Assembly: GCF_900116295.1 (NCBI RefSeq)
Contig: NZ_FPAF01000012.1
Span: forward strand, 1 to 64,000
Source: Bacillus sp. 103mf
GTDB taxonomy: Bacteria; Bacillota; Bacilli; Bacillales; Bacillaceae_G
Length of the DNA stretch: 64,000 nt
Direction: 5' to 3'
Positions within the stretch are counted from its first letter, which is position 1; each line of letters begins with the position of its first letter. The notes beneath the pieces were generated by a model that was given only the letters and a program-made list of their open reading frames with translations, was not told the DNA's origin and searched no databases. Positions 32,262 through 42,356 of the stretch are shown one piece after another. Both the position numbers and the translations under genes were made by a program.

Positions 32262-34097
32262 ATGAAGAAAGTTGGTTTTTTTCAGTCTATTCACTTAAAG
32301 TTCGTATTAATTTACATGCTATTAATTTTAATGGCAATGCAAATTATTGGTGTATATTTCGTTCGGGAGTTAGAGAAGAATCTTGTGAAGAGTTTTAAGG
32401 AATCATTAACACAACGAACGAATTTACTTGCTTACAACTTAAAGCAGGAATTTGCAAAAGAAAGAGATAAAACAAAAGGTCCCTCCATTGAAGAGGCACT
32501 GAAAACGAGTATAGAAGATTTTTCTTCTGATCGAAAAGCTGATATTCAAGAGGTTCGTGTAATTGATGAGGGTAGTCGTGTGTTAGCAACATCACATCAA
32601 TATAATCAAGGTATTGTCGGAAAAAAAACAACAGATTTATTGGTAAAGCGAGCCCTGGTGCAAGGAAAGCCTGTTGAAAAACTGGAAATAGACCGTAATA
32701 CAGGAAATCGTGTGCAAGTTGTTGCTACTCCTATTAAAGTAAATAATGAGAAACGTTGTGTAATCTATATTGTTGCTTCTATGGAAGATGTTTATAAACA
32801 AATGAAGCTTATTAATCAAATCTTTGCAACGGGAACGGTTATTGCATTATTAGTAACAGCTGTGCTAGGTATTTTATTGGCGCAAACTATTACAAGACCA
32901 ATTTCAGATATGAGAAAGCAAGCCATTGAAATGGCAAAGGGAAATTACTCTCGTAAAGTAAAAGTACATGGTCATGATGAAATTGGTCAATTAGCGTTGG
33001 CATTTAACAACTTGTCGAAGAAGTTGCAGCAAGCTCGTTCTTCTACGGAGAGTGAGAGAAGAAAGCTTTCGTCTGTATTATCTCATATGACAGATGGAGT
33101 AATTGCAACAGATCGAAAAGGAGATATTATCTTATTAAATGATCCGGCAGAAAAAATGCTTAACGTTTCACGTGAAACAGCATTAGATCAATCTATTCTA
33201 GAAATATTAGGCATTCAAGAAGAGTACACATTAGATAATTTATATGAAGAACCAGACTCTGTCATATTAGATTTTAGTACAAGAGATGAGCCGTATATTC
33301 TACGAGCTAGCTTTTCTATTATTCAAAAAGAGAATGGAAAGATAAATGGTTTTATCGCTGTATTATATGATGTAACGGAACAAGAGCGAATTGAGAGGGA
33401 ACGCCGTGAATTTGTGGCAAACGTTTCTCATGAACTTCGTACACCATTAACAACGATGCGAAGCTATTTGGAAGCATTGGGGGAAGGGGCGTGGCAAGAT
33501 CCGAATATTGCGCCGCAATTCTTACAGGTAACACAAGAAGAAACGGAGCGAATGATTCGACTTGTTAATGCGCTGCTACAGCTTTCAAAATTAGATAGTA
33601 CGGAATATCGTCTAATGAAAGAATGGGTAGACTTTACACAATTCTTTAGTAATATCATTGATCGTTTTGAAATGTCAAAAGAACAGAACGTATCTTTTAA
33701 ACGTTCATTTTCTAAGAGAGCACGTTTCATTGAGATCGATGAAGATAAAATTACACAAGTTCTTTATAATATTATTTCAAACGCATTAAAGTATTCTCCA
33801 GAAGGTGGAACAATAACATATCGTTTACGGGAAAGAGAAGATATGTTAGAAATAAGCATTAGCGACCAAGGAGTGGGAATTCCGAAAGAGAACGTTGATA
33901 AGATTTTTGAACGTTTCTATCGCGTTGACAAAGCTCGTTCACGTAAATTGGGCGGAACAGGATTAGGTCTAGCAATTGCCAAGGAAATGATTCAAGCTCA
34001 TGGCGGTTCGATTTGGGCAAAAAGCGAAGAAGGAAAAGGAACGACCATTTATTTCATGCTTCCAATGGAAAAGGACGAAGAGGATGACTGGGAATGA
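32262..34097 (+). CDS. walK: sensor histidine kinase WalK (YycG)
   Basis: WalK senses cell-wall state and phosphorylates WalR. The 611-residue protein has a first membrane helix (about 10-32), an extracellular PAS-like domain, a second helix (about 182-205), HAMP, a cytoplasmic PAS domain (about 260-370), a dimerisation domain with phospho-acceptor His390 (VSHELRTPL) and an ATPase domain (NALKYSP, DQGVGIP, GGTGLGLAIAK). It starts three bases after walR and overlaps yycH by four. A parS-like site lies within the PAS-coding part. Confidence 0.98.
   Translation: MKKVGFFQSIHLKFVLIYMLLILMAMQIIGVYFVRELEKNLVKSFKESLTQRTNLLAYNLKQEFAKERDKTKGPSIEEALKTSIEDFSSDRKADIQEVRVIDEGSRVLATSHQYNQGIVGKKTTDLLVKRALVQGKPVEKLEIDRNTGNRVQVVATPIKVNNEKRCVIYIVASMEDVYKQMKLINQIFATGTVIALLVTAVLGILLAQTITRPISDMRKQAIEMAKGNYSRKVKVHGHDEIGQLALAFNNLSKKLQQARSSTESERRKLSSVLSHMTDGVIATDRKGDIILLNDPAEKMLNVSRETALDQSILEILGIQEEYTLDNLYEEPDSVILDFSTRDEPYILRASFSIIQKENGKINGFIAVLYDVTEQERIERERREFVANVSHELRTPLTTMRSYLEALGEGAWQDPNIAPQFLQVTQEETERMIRLVNALLQLSKLDSTEYRLMKEWVDFTQFFSNIIDRFEMSKEQNVSFKRSFSKRARFIEIDEDKITQVLYNIISNALKYSPEGGTITYRLREREDMLEISISDQGVGIPKENVDKIFERFYRVDKARSRKLGGTGLGLAIAKEMIQAHGGSIWAKSEEGKGTTIYFMLPMEKDEEDDWE
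33164..33179. promoter_or_regulatory. parS: parS site in walK
   Basis: CGTTTCACGTGAAACA matches the parS consensus at 15 of 16 positions. It lies inside walK, as I recall for B. subtilis, about 23 kb from the origin. Confidence 0.9.
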
Positions 34098-35428
34098 ATA
34101 TTGAAAACTTAAAATCAGTCTTGCTAATTAACTTGGTTGTTATTAGTGTATTTCTTACTTTTAATTTATGGACCTATGTACCTGATTCTAGTAAATTGCA
34201 AAATGCGAAATATTTACAAGACAATACAGAGGGGGAACAGAAGAGCCTTGCGAATGTAATTTTACCTTCTATGGTTCTTTTTCATAAAGAGAATACGCAT
34301 CTTGGAAGCGAAAATATAAATAGTATTGATCCATTATATAAATTGCTGGAAAGAGGAGAATTATCCGATTTTAAAGATATATCAAATGATATCCCAAAAC
34401 AGCAATTCTTCTCCTTTGTTCGTGGTAAAAACAAGATTGAAATGATTTTTCCTACAGATATGCCATTGGATTCTATGAGAGGCGTTTTTACAATTAAAGA
34501 AAAAATCTCAGAGTCATATAGCTTTAATCGCATAATGATTGATTTACAAAAAAGTCGTGATGGTAATATTCCTGTATATTTTATTTCGTATGAACATCGT
34601 AAGGTGTACTATATGGTATTAAAAGGAATTCCGCTTCGAGATCTTGAAACGGCACGTGATCAATTTGCAGCTAGCGCGAGGGACTACTCTCAATACACAT
34701 TAAGTGATACGAGGGAGATATTTTTACCAGATACGAAAACGGATATGCAAAGTATGGGTTATATAGTAAATAACATATCCGAGGATATATTCATAAATGC
34801 ATTATTTACAGATCCTCGCTATGTAAAAAAAGTATCTGATGAACGTGAAAACACATATACAGATGGAATTCGCCTCATGCAAGTATTAAAGAAAAAGCAA
34901 ATGCTGCAGTATACAAATTCAGCTGTATCAGATCAAAAACATGCATTATCTGGAAATACACTTGCTCAACGCAGTTTCGATTTTATTAATAGTCATAGTG
35001 GCTTAACGGATTCTTATCGTTTTGATTACATGAACACTAAAAAAGGACAAACAACATATCGTTTATATGTTGATAGCTTACCCGTGTTTAATGAAAGTGG
35101 TATGGCAACGTTAGAAGAAGTATGGGGAGCGGAAGAATTAATTTCCTATAAACGTCCATTATTTAAGTTGTCATTAAAGTATGGTGATGACCAAAAAATC
35201 TCTCTTGCGGATGGTAAGACAGTTATACAATCTTTAGAGAAAAATGTGGATATGAAATTAATTCAGGATATTCGGTTAGGATATAAGCTTACACCGGAGT
35301 CAGGGACAGATGGGAAAAATATTGCTGCAGTAAATTTAAAACCTATTTGGTATGTTGTGTACGGTGAAGACAATAAAGTTCTAGAGTGGAGCGAAGAGAA
35401 AGGGGGAGAGCTCATTGGATTGGAATAG
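34094..35428 (+). CDS. yycH: WalK regulator YycH
   Basis: YycH is a membrane-anchored extracellular protein that with YycI restrains WalK. The 444 residues contain one N-terminal transmembrane anchor (about 9-27, SVLLINLVVISVFLTFNLW) and a large outside region. It overlaps walK by four bases and yycI by 14, so the operon is translationally coupled. Confidence 0.93.
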   Translation: MNIENLKSVLLINLVVISVFLTFNLWTYVPDSSKLQNAKYLQDNTEGEQKSLANVILPSMVLFHKENTHLGSENINSIDPLYKLLERGELSDFKDISNDIPKQQFFSFVRGKNKIEMIFPTDMPLDSMRGVFTIKEKISESYSFNRIMIDLQKSRDGNIPVYFISYEHRKVYYMVLKGIPLRDLETARDQFAASARDYSQYTLSDTREIFLPDTKTDMQSMGYIVNNISEDIFINALFTDPRYVKKVSDERENTYTDGIRLMQVLKKKQMLQYTNSAVSDQKHALSGNTLAQRSFDFINSHSGLTDSYRFDYMNTKKGQTTYRLYVDSLPVFNESGMATLEEVWGAEELISYKRPLFKLSLKYGDDQKISLADGKTVIQSLEKNVDMKLIQDIRLGYKLTPESGTDGKNIAAVNLKPIWYVVYGEDNKVLEWSEEKGGELIGLE

Positions 35429-36233
35429 GATTAAAACAATTTTTATTGTTACCTTTTTCATTTTAGATCTCTTCCTTGTCTTTCAGTTCGTGCAAAAACG
35501 AGATAGTAATCAACTTGAGTATACGACGGAAACGAATATTGAAGAACAAATGAAAGCAGATAAAATTATATTTGAGGATTTTCCGAAAGAACCGACGAAA
35601 GATACGTATATTATGGCAAAAAATAGAGTTTTTTCCGATGAGGGTATACATTCTTTAAAGAATCAAACGGTATCTTTGCAAGAACAAAATACAATTGTAA
35701 GTAAACTTAAAGAGCCATTTTGGAATGCAAAAGCAACAACAAGTGAGAACTATAGTGAATTTCTACGTTCTTATGTAATTGATGGACAAAAATACAATGC
35801 TGCAGGAAAATCAGAAGGATCGAAAGTGTATTTCTTTCAAAAATATAAGGATAAACCACTTTTTTATAATCAACATGGGATGATTGTTGCTGAACTAAAT
35901 GAAAAGAAGGAAATTATATCGTATACACAAACAATGCTATATGACTTTAAAGAGATGGGAGAAAAGAATAAAGAATTGGATATTATTTCTGCCCCAAATG
36001 CATTAGAAACATTGTATAAGAAAAACGAATTAAGGCAAGGAAGTCATATAAAAGGAGCAAAATTAGGATATGCAACAGTGGTAGCTCCTTCTTCTTCAAA
36101 TGTGCAAGTTCTTGTTCCAACATGGAATTTGTATACAGATAAAATAGACTACTTTGTAAATGCAATAGAAGGACAAATTATTCAATTAGGTAAGGACAAC
36201 AAGGACACTGAGCAATGGAGTGAGAGTAAATGA
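35415..36233 (+). CDS. yycI: WalK regulator YycI
   Basis: A 272-residue partner of YycH: one N-terminal membrane helix ([20 protein letters not shown]) and an extracellular domain similar in build to the C-terminal part of YycH. The start is TTG at 35415, supported by AGGGGGAG upstream and the conserved MDWN beginning. It overlaps yycH by 14 bases and walJ by four (ATGA). Confidence 0.92.
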   Translation: MDWNRIKTIFIVTFFILDLFLVFQFVQKRDSNQLEYTTETNIEEQMKADKIIFEDFPKEPTKDTYIMAKNRVFSDEGIHSLKNQTVSLQEQNTIVSKLKEPFWNAKATTSENYSEFLRSYVIDGQKYNAAGKSEGSKVYFFQKYKDKPLFYNQHGMIVAELNEKKEIISYTQTMLYDFKEMGEKNKELDIISAPNALETLYKKNELRQGSHIKGAKLGYATVVAPSSSNVQVLVPTWNLYTDKIDYFVNAIEGQIIQLGKDNKDTEQWSESK

Positions 36234-37024
36234 GTTTGCATTTTAGTGTACTTGCAAGCGGCAGTACGGGAAATGCCCTGTATGTAGGGACAGAACGTGA
36301 AAAGTTATTAGTAGACGCAGGATTGAGTGGAAAAGCGACAGAAGCTTTGTTTCAACAAGCTGAATTAGATATAAATAGTATAGCTGGTATTCTTGTCACA
36401 CATGAACATAGTGATCATATTAAAGGGCTAGGTGTATTAGCTCGTAAGTATCATTTACCCATTTATGCAAATGAGAAGACATGGAATGCAATGGAACACT
36501 TAATCGGTAATATTCCAACGGAGCAAAAATTTATTTTCTCGATTGGAGAAGTTAAAACATTTGGAGATATTGAAGTGGAATCATTTGGCGTTTCACATGA
36601 CGCTGCAGAGCCAATGTTTTATGCGTTCCATCATAACGGAAGAAAGTTAGTGCTTATTACAGATACGGGGTATGTTAGTGACCGAATGAAAGGGATTATT
36701 AAGGGAGCCAATGCTTTTGTGTTTGAAAGTAATCACGACGTTGAGATGCTGCGAATGGGACGTTATCCATGGAGCATTAAACGAAGAATTTTAAGTGATG
36801 TAGGGCATGTTTCTAATGAAGATGCAGCTCTTGCAATGACTGATGTAATTACAGATGAAACAAAGCATATTTATTTGGCTCACCTTAGTTTAGATAACAA
36901 TATGAAAGAACTTGCTCGTATGTCTGTTGCACAAGTTCTTGAAGAAAAAGGACTAGCTGTAGGAGAAGCATTTCAATTGCACGATACTGATCCGAAAACA
37001 CCAACTAAAATTCAATACGTATAA
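36230..37024 (+). CDS. walJ: metallo-beta-lactamase fold hydrolase WalJ (YycJ)
   Basis: A 264-residue MBL-fold protein with the metal motif [10 protein letters not shown] (about 58-67), GVSHDA, ITDTG and an HLS near the end. Family members resemble DNA 5'-exonucleases or RNA-processing enzymes; in Gram-positive cocci WalJ is linked to cell-wall and DNA-mismatch phenotypes, but no substrate is settled. It is coupled to yycI by overlap. Confidence 0.93.
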   Translation: MSLHFSVLASGSTGNALYVGTEREKLLVDAGLSGKATEALFQQAELDINSIAGILVTHEHSDHIKGLGVLARKYHLPIYANEKTWNAMEHLIGNIPTEQKFIFSIGEVKTFGDIEVESFGVSHDAAEPMFYAFHHNGRKLVLITDTGYVSDRMKGIIKGANAFVFESNHDVEMLRMGRYPWSIKRRILSDVGHVSNEDAALAMTDVITDETKHIYLAHLSLDNNMKELARMSVAQVLEEKGLAVGEAFQLHDTDPKTPTKIQYV

Positions 37025-37087
37025 TTCTTCATTTTGGTAAACAATAAAGGAGAATATAAATGCTTTCGGAAGGCTAGGTGAGCATAA

Positions 37088-38281
37088 ATGTCCTTTATTG
37101 ATGAAGAAGATGTTCAGATGAAACGAAAAAGAAAGCAAAAGCATAAACATATTTTTATTTCTGGTGTAGCGGGAACTGTCATTGGTGCTACATTATTTGC
37201 TTTTGCCATTCCAACGTTTTCAAAATTAGGTTGGACTACAATAAGAGAAACTGAAGCAAGTGAAGAGAAACAGTATATAGCACAGTCTACTCCTCAATCT
37301 GTGAATACAGGAGATGGCTTCGTTAAAGCTGTTGACCGTGCTTCAGAAGCGGTTGTTGGTGTTATTAATATTCAGCGTGATAATTTTTCAGAGGCAGATG
37401 CAGAAGCAGGAACAGGATCTGGTGTAATTTACAAGAAGGAAAAAGGAAACGCATATATTGTAACGAATAATCATGTTGTAGCAGGAGCAAATCGCATTGA
37501 AGTAAGTTTGAGTGATGGGAAAAAAGTTCCTGGAAAGATTTTGGGAACTGATGTTGTAACAGATTTAGCTGTCTTACAAATTGAAGAAAAATATGCGAAA
37601 AAGGTCATTGACCTTGGTGATTCTACGAAAGTAAAACGCGGTGAAGCTGCGCTTGCAATCGGAAATCCGCTTGGTTTACAATTTTCAGGTACTGTAACAC
37701 AAGGGATTATTTCAGCAAATGAACGCATTGTACCGGTTGATTTAGATCAAGATGGACATTATGATTGGCAAGTAGAAGTATTGCAGACAGATGCTGCTAT
37801 TAATCCAGGTAATAGTGGCGGGGCTCTTGTAAATGAAGCAGGGCAACTTATTGGCATCAATTCCATGAAAATTGCTGCAAAAGAGGTAGAGGGAATCGGA
37901 CTTGCAATTCCTGTTGCAAGAGCTGTCCCTGTGATGAATGAGCTCGAAAAGTATGGGAAGGTAAGACGGCCTTATGTTGGGATTGAGCTTAGATCTTTAA
38001 ATGAAATTCCTACTTATTATTGGGATAAAACATTGCACCTCCCAGCAAATATAACGGAAGGTGTATGTATTTTAGATGTAAAAAGTCCATCGCCAGGTAG
38101 CGATGCAGGTTTACATGAATATGATGTCATTGTAGCGGTTGATGGAAAAACAGTGCAGGATATTATTGCATTCCGGAAAGTCCTATATAATAAGAAAATT
38201 GACGATAAAATGACGATTACATATTATCGTGGGGCAAAACGAGAAACAATAACTGTAAAATTAGGCAGTCAACAGTATTAA
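37088..38281 (+). CDS. htrC: HtrA-like serine protease (HtrC/YycK)
   Basis: A 397-residue membrane-anchored protease for misfolded surface proteins. A basic cytoplasmic stub (KRKRKQKHKH) precedes one membrane helix (about 20-40), then the trypsin-like domain with His (VTNNHVVAG), Asp (VTDLAVLQ) and Ser (NPGNSGGAL), and a C-terminal PDZ domain (about 290-390). Last gene of the wal cluster, with AGGTGAG before the ATG. Confidence 0.95.
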   Translation: MSFIDEEDVQMKRKRKQKHKHIFISGVAGTVIGATLFAFAIPTFSKLGWTTIRETEASEEKQYIAQSTPQSVNTGDGFVKAVDRASEAVVGVINIQRDNFSEADAEAGTGSGVIYKKEKGNAYIVTNNHVVAGANRIEVSLSDGKKVPGKILGTDVVTDLAVLQIEEKYAKKVIDLGDSTKVKRGEAALAIGNPLGLQFSGTVTQGIISANERIVPVDLDQDGHYDWQVEVLQTDAAINPGNSGGALVNEAGQLIGINSMKIAAKEVEGIGLAIPVARAVPVMNELEKYGKVRRPYVGIELRSLNEIPTYYWDKTLHLPANITEGVCILDVKSPSPGSDAGLHEYDVIVAVDGKTVQDIIAFRKVLYNKKIDDKMTITYYRGAKRETITVKLGSQQY

Positions 38282-38306
38282 AACAGGAGGCAGCCCCTCC
38301 TGTTTT
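38280..38306 (+). terminator. htrC terminator
   Basis: AAAACAGGAGG and CCTCCTGTTTT pair around a 5-base loop immediately after the htrC stop. The T-run is formed by the arm itself (TTTTCTG). Confidence 0.82.
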
Positions 38307-38310
38307 CTGT

Positions 38311-38552
38311 TGTGGATAAGTGAGGTGAAACTATGAAGTTACCTTGTTGTTTAGAACATGTGGAGTTAGCGCTAGATATCATTGTGGATGAATGTGAAGT
38401 AGCTCCAGTTATCCACAATGTGGATAACGAAGAAGATAAGAAAAAAACATGTGAATTTTGTCAAAATAAGGCGATATATGTTGTGTCGAACACAGATTCT
38501 CACACAATATGTGGATGATGCATGTGGATATGTGGATAACTTTTGTGGATAA
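38311..38552. other. DnaA-box cluster between htrC and rlmH
   Basis: Within 242 bp there are five perfect DnaA boxes: 38311-38319, 38409-38417 (inverted), 38419-38427, 38531-38539 and 38544-38552. Three one-mismatch boxes lie at 38383-38391, 38510-38518 and 38523-38531. The pair at 38523-38539 shares the 19-mer TGTGGATATGTGGATAACT with oriC (7697-7715). No DnaA-trio or long AT-rich stretch accompanies it, so it looks like a DnaA-binding or titration site rather than a second origin. It spans the small CxxH/CxxC gene. Confidence 0.88.
38333..38518 (+). CDS. small CxxH/CxxC protein
   Basis: A 61-residue protein with an N-terminal CCLEH segment (CxxH, Cys6/His9) and a CEFC knuckle (Cys40-Cys43), likely metal-binding. 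I recognise it as the 'CxxH/CxxC protein' family of the B. cereus group and relatives, of unknown function, always beside rlmH. GAGGTGAAACT precedes the ATG. Much of its sequence is made of DnaA boxes: the segment VIHNVDN is encoded by two inverted boxes and the stop codon lies in another, so DNA-level constraint may shape the protein. Confidence 0.75.
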   Translation: MKLPCCLEHVELALDIIVDECEVAPVIHNVDNEEDKKKTCEFCQNKAIYVVSNTDSHTICG

Positions 38553-38577
38553 TGTGTTTGTAAGGTGGGGAGTACAT

Positions 38578-39057
38578 GTGAATATCTTAATTATCTCAAT
38601 CGGAAAGTTAAAAGAAAAATATTTAAAACAAGGTATTGAAGAATACTTAAAACGATTATCCTCTTATGCGAAAGTGGAAGTTGTTGAATTACCAGATGAA
38701 AAAGCACCAGAAAATTTAAGTGAAGCAGAAATACAAATGGTAAAAGAAAAAGAAGGAATTCGTATTTTAGATAGAATTTCTGATGATACGCATGTGATTG
38801 CATTAGCAATTGAAGGGAAACAAAAATCATCAGAAGAATTTTCCGCAAGTTTAGACCGTCTTGCTACATATGGAAAAAGTAAAGTGGCGTTTGTTATCGG
38901 AGGATCGCTTGGACTAAGTAAAGAAGTGATGAAGCGCTCCAATGAGTCATTGTCGTTCTCGAAAATGACGCTGCCTCATCAGTTGATGCGTTTGGTACTG
39001 TTAGAACAGGTGTATAGAGCATTTCGAATCAATCGTAATGAACCTTACCATAAATAA
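38578..39057 (+). CDS. rlmH: 23S rRNA (pseudouridine1915-N3) methyltransferase RlmH
   Basis: RlmH is a SPOUT-class methyltransferase acting on helix 69 of 23S rRNA in the assembled ribosome. The 159 residues begin [18 protein letters not shown] and carry the SAM knot [13 protein letters not shown] and the conserved C terminus [10 protein letters not shown]. The start is GTG at 38578 (AAGGTGGGG upstream). Earlier in-frame codons would run into the DnaA-box cluster and have no family support. In Staphylococcus this gene is the SCCmec attachment site; no such insertion is seen here. Confidence 0.97.
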   Translation: MNILIISIGKLKEKYLKQGIEEYLKRLSSYAKVEVVELPDEKAPENLSEAEIQMVKEKEGIRILDRISDDTHVIALAIEGKQKSSEEFSASLDRLATYGKSKVAFVIGGSLGLSKEVMKRSNESLSFSKMTLPHQLMRLVLLEQVYRAFRINRNEPYHK

Positions 39058-39455
39058 ATAAGGTTGTTATCCTTTTAAGAGTATCAACTGAATGAAAGGA
39101 AGAAGAGGAGGAAGGGAATCAATATTTCTCTTCTTTTTTGTTTTGGAATTTGAAAGGGATAAAAAATTAATCTCTGTTAAGGCGTTGCTAAGAAGTTTAT
39201 CTCGCATTAACGGGCAGTACCCCCCACTGTATAACTAAATTAAATTAGTCAGAGAAAAATTTCCCATAAGCAAATGAGATTCTCATTGTTTGGGAGAGAC
39301 GATGAAGAAATAATTAACAATAATTTTAATTGGAAAGTCAATGGGTATTATTACATTTTATCCCTCGATATGTTAAAATTGGTTGGGGGATTACTAAATC
39401 TAGAAATTTTTAAGATATATGAAATAGGGTTTTTTGAAAATTAAGGGGTGGAAGA
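39058..39455. other. intergenic region after rlmH
   Basis: A 398-bp gap that marks the end of the conserved block. It holds a family A start at 39196-39232 (TTTATCTCGCATTAACGGGCAGTA, then CCCCCACTG; A8), and AT-rich sequence in front of the following glycosyltransferase. No ORF or RNA gene is evident. Confidence 0.6.
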
Positions 39456-40451
39456 ATGGCGCGCAATGTACCTTTATTGACGATTGTTGTTCCTTGCTAT
39501 AATGAAGAAGCTACATTAGAGGAAACAACAAAAGAACTGACAAGGGTTATGGACGATTTAGTTGCAAATCACAAAATAAGTGATGAAAGTATCATTTTTT
39601 ATGTAGATGATGGAAGCTCTGATAATACTTGGGGCATAATTGAAGAGAAAACAGCAATAAATCCGTATGTTCAAGGATTAAAATTAAGTAGAAATTTTGG
39701 CCATCAAGGAGCATTAATCGCTGGTCTGGAATCGGCCAGAAATTTTTCAGATTGTGTGGTTTCAATAGATGCTGACCTTCAAGATGATGTAAATGTTATC
39801 TATCAATTTATTGATAAATATCAAGAAGGTTATGAGATTGTATACGGAGTTCGAGATAAACGAGACACTGATACTAAATTTAAAAGAAATACTGCTTTAT
39901 GGTTTTACAGTCTAATGGGAAAAATGGGTGTTAAGTTAGTACCCAACCATGCAGATTATCGTTTAATGAGCAAAAGGGCATTAGATGAATTTATAAAATA
40001 TCAAGAAGAAAACTTATTCATTCGTGGAATTGTTCCTTTATTAGGCTTTAAATCTACTAATGTTTATTATGACCGTAAAGAAAGATTTGCTGGCGAATCA
40101 AAGTACCCATTAAAGAAAATGATTGCCTTCGCTTTTGATGGACTTACTTCATTTAGCGTTGCACCAATAAGATTCGTTTCATATTTAGGATTTTTGATGG
40201 TGCTTATCGGGATAGGAATTGCTCTTTATGCATTATTTGCAAAAGTTTTTTCATATACAACTAGTGGCTGGACTTCATTGATGCTATCCATTTGGATTGT
40301 TGGAGGAGTACAGTTGCTAGCTATTGGAATTATTGGTGAATATATAGGGAAAATCTTTAAAGAAACAAAAGGGCGCCCGAGATATACCATTGAAAAAAAT
40401 AGTGTTCTTGAGAAACAAAAAGAATACGTATCAGAATTGGTTAAAAAATAA
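39456..40451 (+). CDS. GT2 family undecaprenyl-phosphate glycosyltransferase (GtrB/CsbB-like)
   Basis: A 331-residue GT-A enzyme that would load a sugar on undecaprenyl phosphate at the inner face of the membrane. Marks: VVPCYNEEATLEE at the start, VDDGSSDNT, the metal-binding DADLQDD (about 105-111) and two C-terminal transmembrane helices (about 232-256 and 268-290). Such enzymes supply lipid-linked sugars to GT-C transferases, and the next gene is one. AGGGGTGG precedes the ATG. Confidence 0.9.
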   Translation: MARNVPLLTIVVPCYNEEATLEETTKELTRVMDDLVANHKISDESIIFYVDDGSSDNTWGIIEEKTAINPYVQGLKLSRNFGHQGALIAGLESARNFSDCVVSIDADLQDDVNVIYQFIDKYQEGYEIVYGVRDKRDTDTKFKRNTALWFYSLMGKMGVKLVPNHADYRLMSKRALDEFIKYQEENLFIRGIVPLLGFKSTNVYYDRKERFAGESKYPLKKMIAFAFDGLTSFSVAPIRFVSYLGFLMVLIGIGIALYALFAKVFSYTTSGWTSLMLSIWIVGGVQLLAIGIIGEYIGKIFKETKGRPRYTIEKNSVLEKQKEYVSELVKK

Positions 40452-40790
40452 ATAGAAAGTAAGGAAACTCATCCTCACAAAAGTATTTTGGAGTGGGTAT
40501 TCGTAAAAAAATCTATTAGTCTAGTATTGGTTTTTCGTTGAATGTATAGCTAAGGAGAATTCCATAGAAGAGTATCTTTAGGATGGATAAACCTTATAAG
40601 TATTTACTAACAATTATTTTAGGCTGTGTTTAATTAAAATCATCCCCATCTTACTGCTGGGTTATTGCCTAGCACGTGCCTGAAGATGGGGATGAATTTT
40701 TAGGATAGGTATTAAGTTTGATCGGGGCAAAAGCTTTTTATGAAATGTTCCCGGCTATAATTAAATGAATGAGAGGAAGACTTGAAAGAA
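40452..40790. other. intergenic region with long-loop hairpin
   Basis: A 339-bp gap. CATCCCCATCTT (40641-40652) and AAGATGGGGATG (40683-40694) form a perfect 12-bp stem with a 30-base loop, followed by AATTTTTAG: a probable terminator for the upstream glycosyltransferase, though the loop is unusually long. Nothing else is recognised. Confidence 0.7.
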
Positions 40791-42356
40791 ATGGAAAAGT
40801 CAGTTAGGTTTAATGATCTCAGGATAAATAAATCATCATTTGAAAAACTAAATATCTTTTTATTTTTTTATTCCTTTTTTATTATGTTGTTTTTTACACA
40901 GACATCGCCGTTCTTTACGTTAAGTGAGTGGGTAGATTCTAATGCCTTTTTTACAGTTGGAAAAGGTATGGCTAATGGAGTAGTCCCTTATCAAGACATT
41001 TTTGAACAAAAGGGTCCTTTGTTATATGGTTTGCATGCATTAGCTTATTCGTTTTCTCATACTACTTTCGTTGGAGTATACATACTGGAAAGTCTTGCGA
41101 TGTTTGCTAACGTTGTGTTAGCATTCAAGATTTCCCGCCTTTATTTGAATTGGATGCCTTCTGCACTTATATCTATATTTTTCCCAGTATTAGTATTGAA
41201 TCAAAATGCATTTCGTTTTGGGGATAGTGCTGAAGAGTTTTCAATTCCTTTCATAATGACACTTCTTTATATGATATTTAAATATTATAAGTATGGCTCT
41301 GACTCTCTATTTAAACGAGGAATTTTTCTTCTAAATGGGATTATGATTGCCTGCGTATTTTGGATTAAATTTACCCTTGTCGGGGCTTGGATTGGATTCT
41401 ACCTTGCAATTTTATTTATTTGTATAGGTGAAAAAAGATGGAAGGACTTAATGAACGCAATTGCTTTCACGTTTGCGGGGCTAGTTCTTGCAAGTATTCC
41501 ATGGTTTATCTATTTTGGTATGAATCATGCAATTCAAGATTTGATAGATGTGTATTTAAAATTTAATCTTGGTACTTATTCATCACAAGTTGGTAAAGTT
41601 GAAAAACTAGCCAATTTTGCGTTTACTTTTGGAGATGCATTTAATGGTAATTTCGAAAGTAAAGTGTTAATTCTTGTTGGTTTAATTGATTTTATGTTTA
41701 CATGGAAGTATTTTAAAGATAGAAGTCAAAAGTGGATGCTTTTAAGTACTATCATTTTCTTAATAGTAGGAGTATATATTGGAGGAAGAGGCTATCCATA
41801 CTATTTTCTTATTATAACTCCTTTAGGGCTATTTGGATTGATAGCAATCGCTCATTTCCTTCAAAATGCTAATATAAAGTCGCAGATTACTCTTGGTAAA
41901 AGTAAATGGTTTGCCCTATCAATGATGGCGATGGCAACAATTTTCTTTTGCTTCGGTTATAATTCCAACATGAAGTCTTCAAAGTTCTATCAGAAGGAAC
42001 CTCTTGCACAAGAAAAATTTGCAGAAATTATGCATCAAGAACCGAATCCAACGCTATTAAATTATGGTGAATTAGACGGGGGATTTTATTTGGTGGCAGA
42101 TATTGTACCGAATATCCGCTATTTTGAAAGACAAAACATTGATTATAATGAATATCCTGAAAATATGGATGAACAACATCGTTATATAAAAGAGAGAAAA
42201 GTTAAATTTGTTGTATTAAGAGTTGATCCAAAAATGAGCCCAAATCAGGTTACAGTTCCTTATCTTCGTGAAAATTATCGTTTAGTTGCTGAGCATACGC
42301 AATTTGTAGAAGGAGCAGAAAGAAAATACCTACTCTATAAGGATAAAAGTTTGTAA
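40791..42356 (+). CDS. GT-C type membrane glycosyltransferase (ArnT/PMT-like)
   Basis: A 521-residue, multi-spanning protein (about 10-11 membrane helices). After the first helix comes an acidic outside loop (WVDSNAFFTVGKGMANGVVPYQDIFEQKGPLLY), the typical place of the catalytic Asp in GT-C enzymes that take sugar from a polyprenyl phosphate. The C-terminal domain (about 410-520) lies outside the membrane. Probably works with the upstream GT2 to decorate a surface glycan. ATG 40791 is preferred over TTG 40782 because of spacing from AGAGGAAG; both are possible. Confidence 0.82.
   Translation: MEKSVRFNDLRINKSSFEKLNIFLFFYSFFIMLFFTQTSPFFTLSEWVDSNAFFTVGKGMANGVVPYQDIFEQKGPLLYGLHALAYSFSHTTFVGVYILESLAMFANVVLAFKISRLYLNWMPSALISIFFPVLVLNQNAFRFGDSAEEFSIPFIMTLLYMIFKYYKYGSDSLFKRGIFLLNGIMIACVFWIKFTLVGAWIGFYLAILFICIGEKRWKDLMNAIAFTFAGLVLASIPWFIYFGMNHAIQDLIDVYLKFNLGTYSSQVGKVEKLANFAFTFGDAFNGNFESKVLILVGLIDFMFTWKYFKDRSQKWMLLSTIIFLIVGVYIGGRGYPYYFLIITPLGLFGLIAIAHFLQNANIKSQITLGKSKWFALSMMAMATIFFCFGYNSNMKSSKFYQKEPLAQEKFAEIMHQEPNPTLLNYGELDGGFYLVADIVPNIRYFERQNIDYNEYPENMDEQHRYIKERKVKFVVLRVDPKMSPNQVTVPYLRENYRLVAEHTQFVEGAERKYLLYKDKSL

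Noticed and set aside
38300-38560. Second replication origin at the DnaA-box cluster
   Set aside because: No AT-rich unwinding stretch or DnaA-trio is adjacent, so it is listed as a DnaA-binding cluster only.
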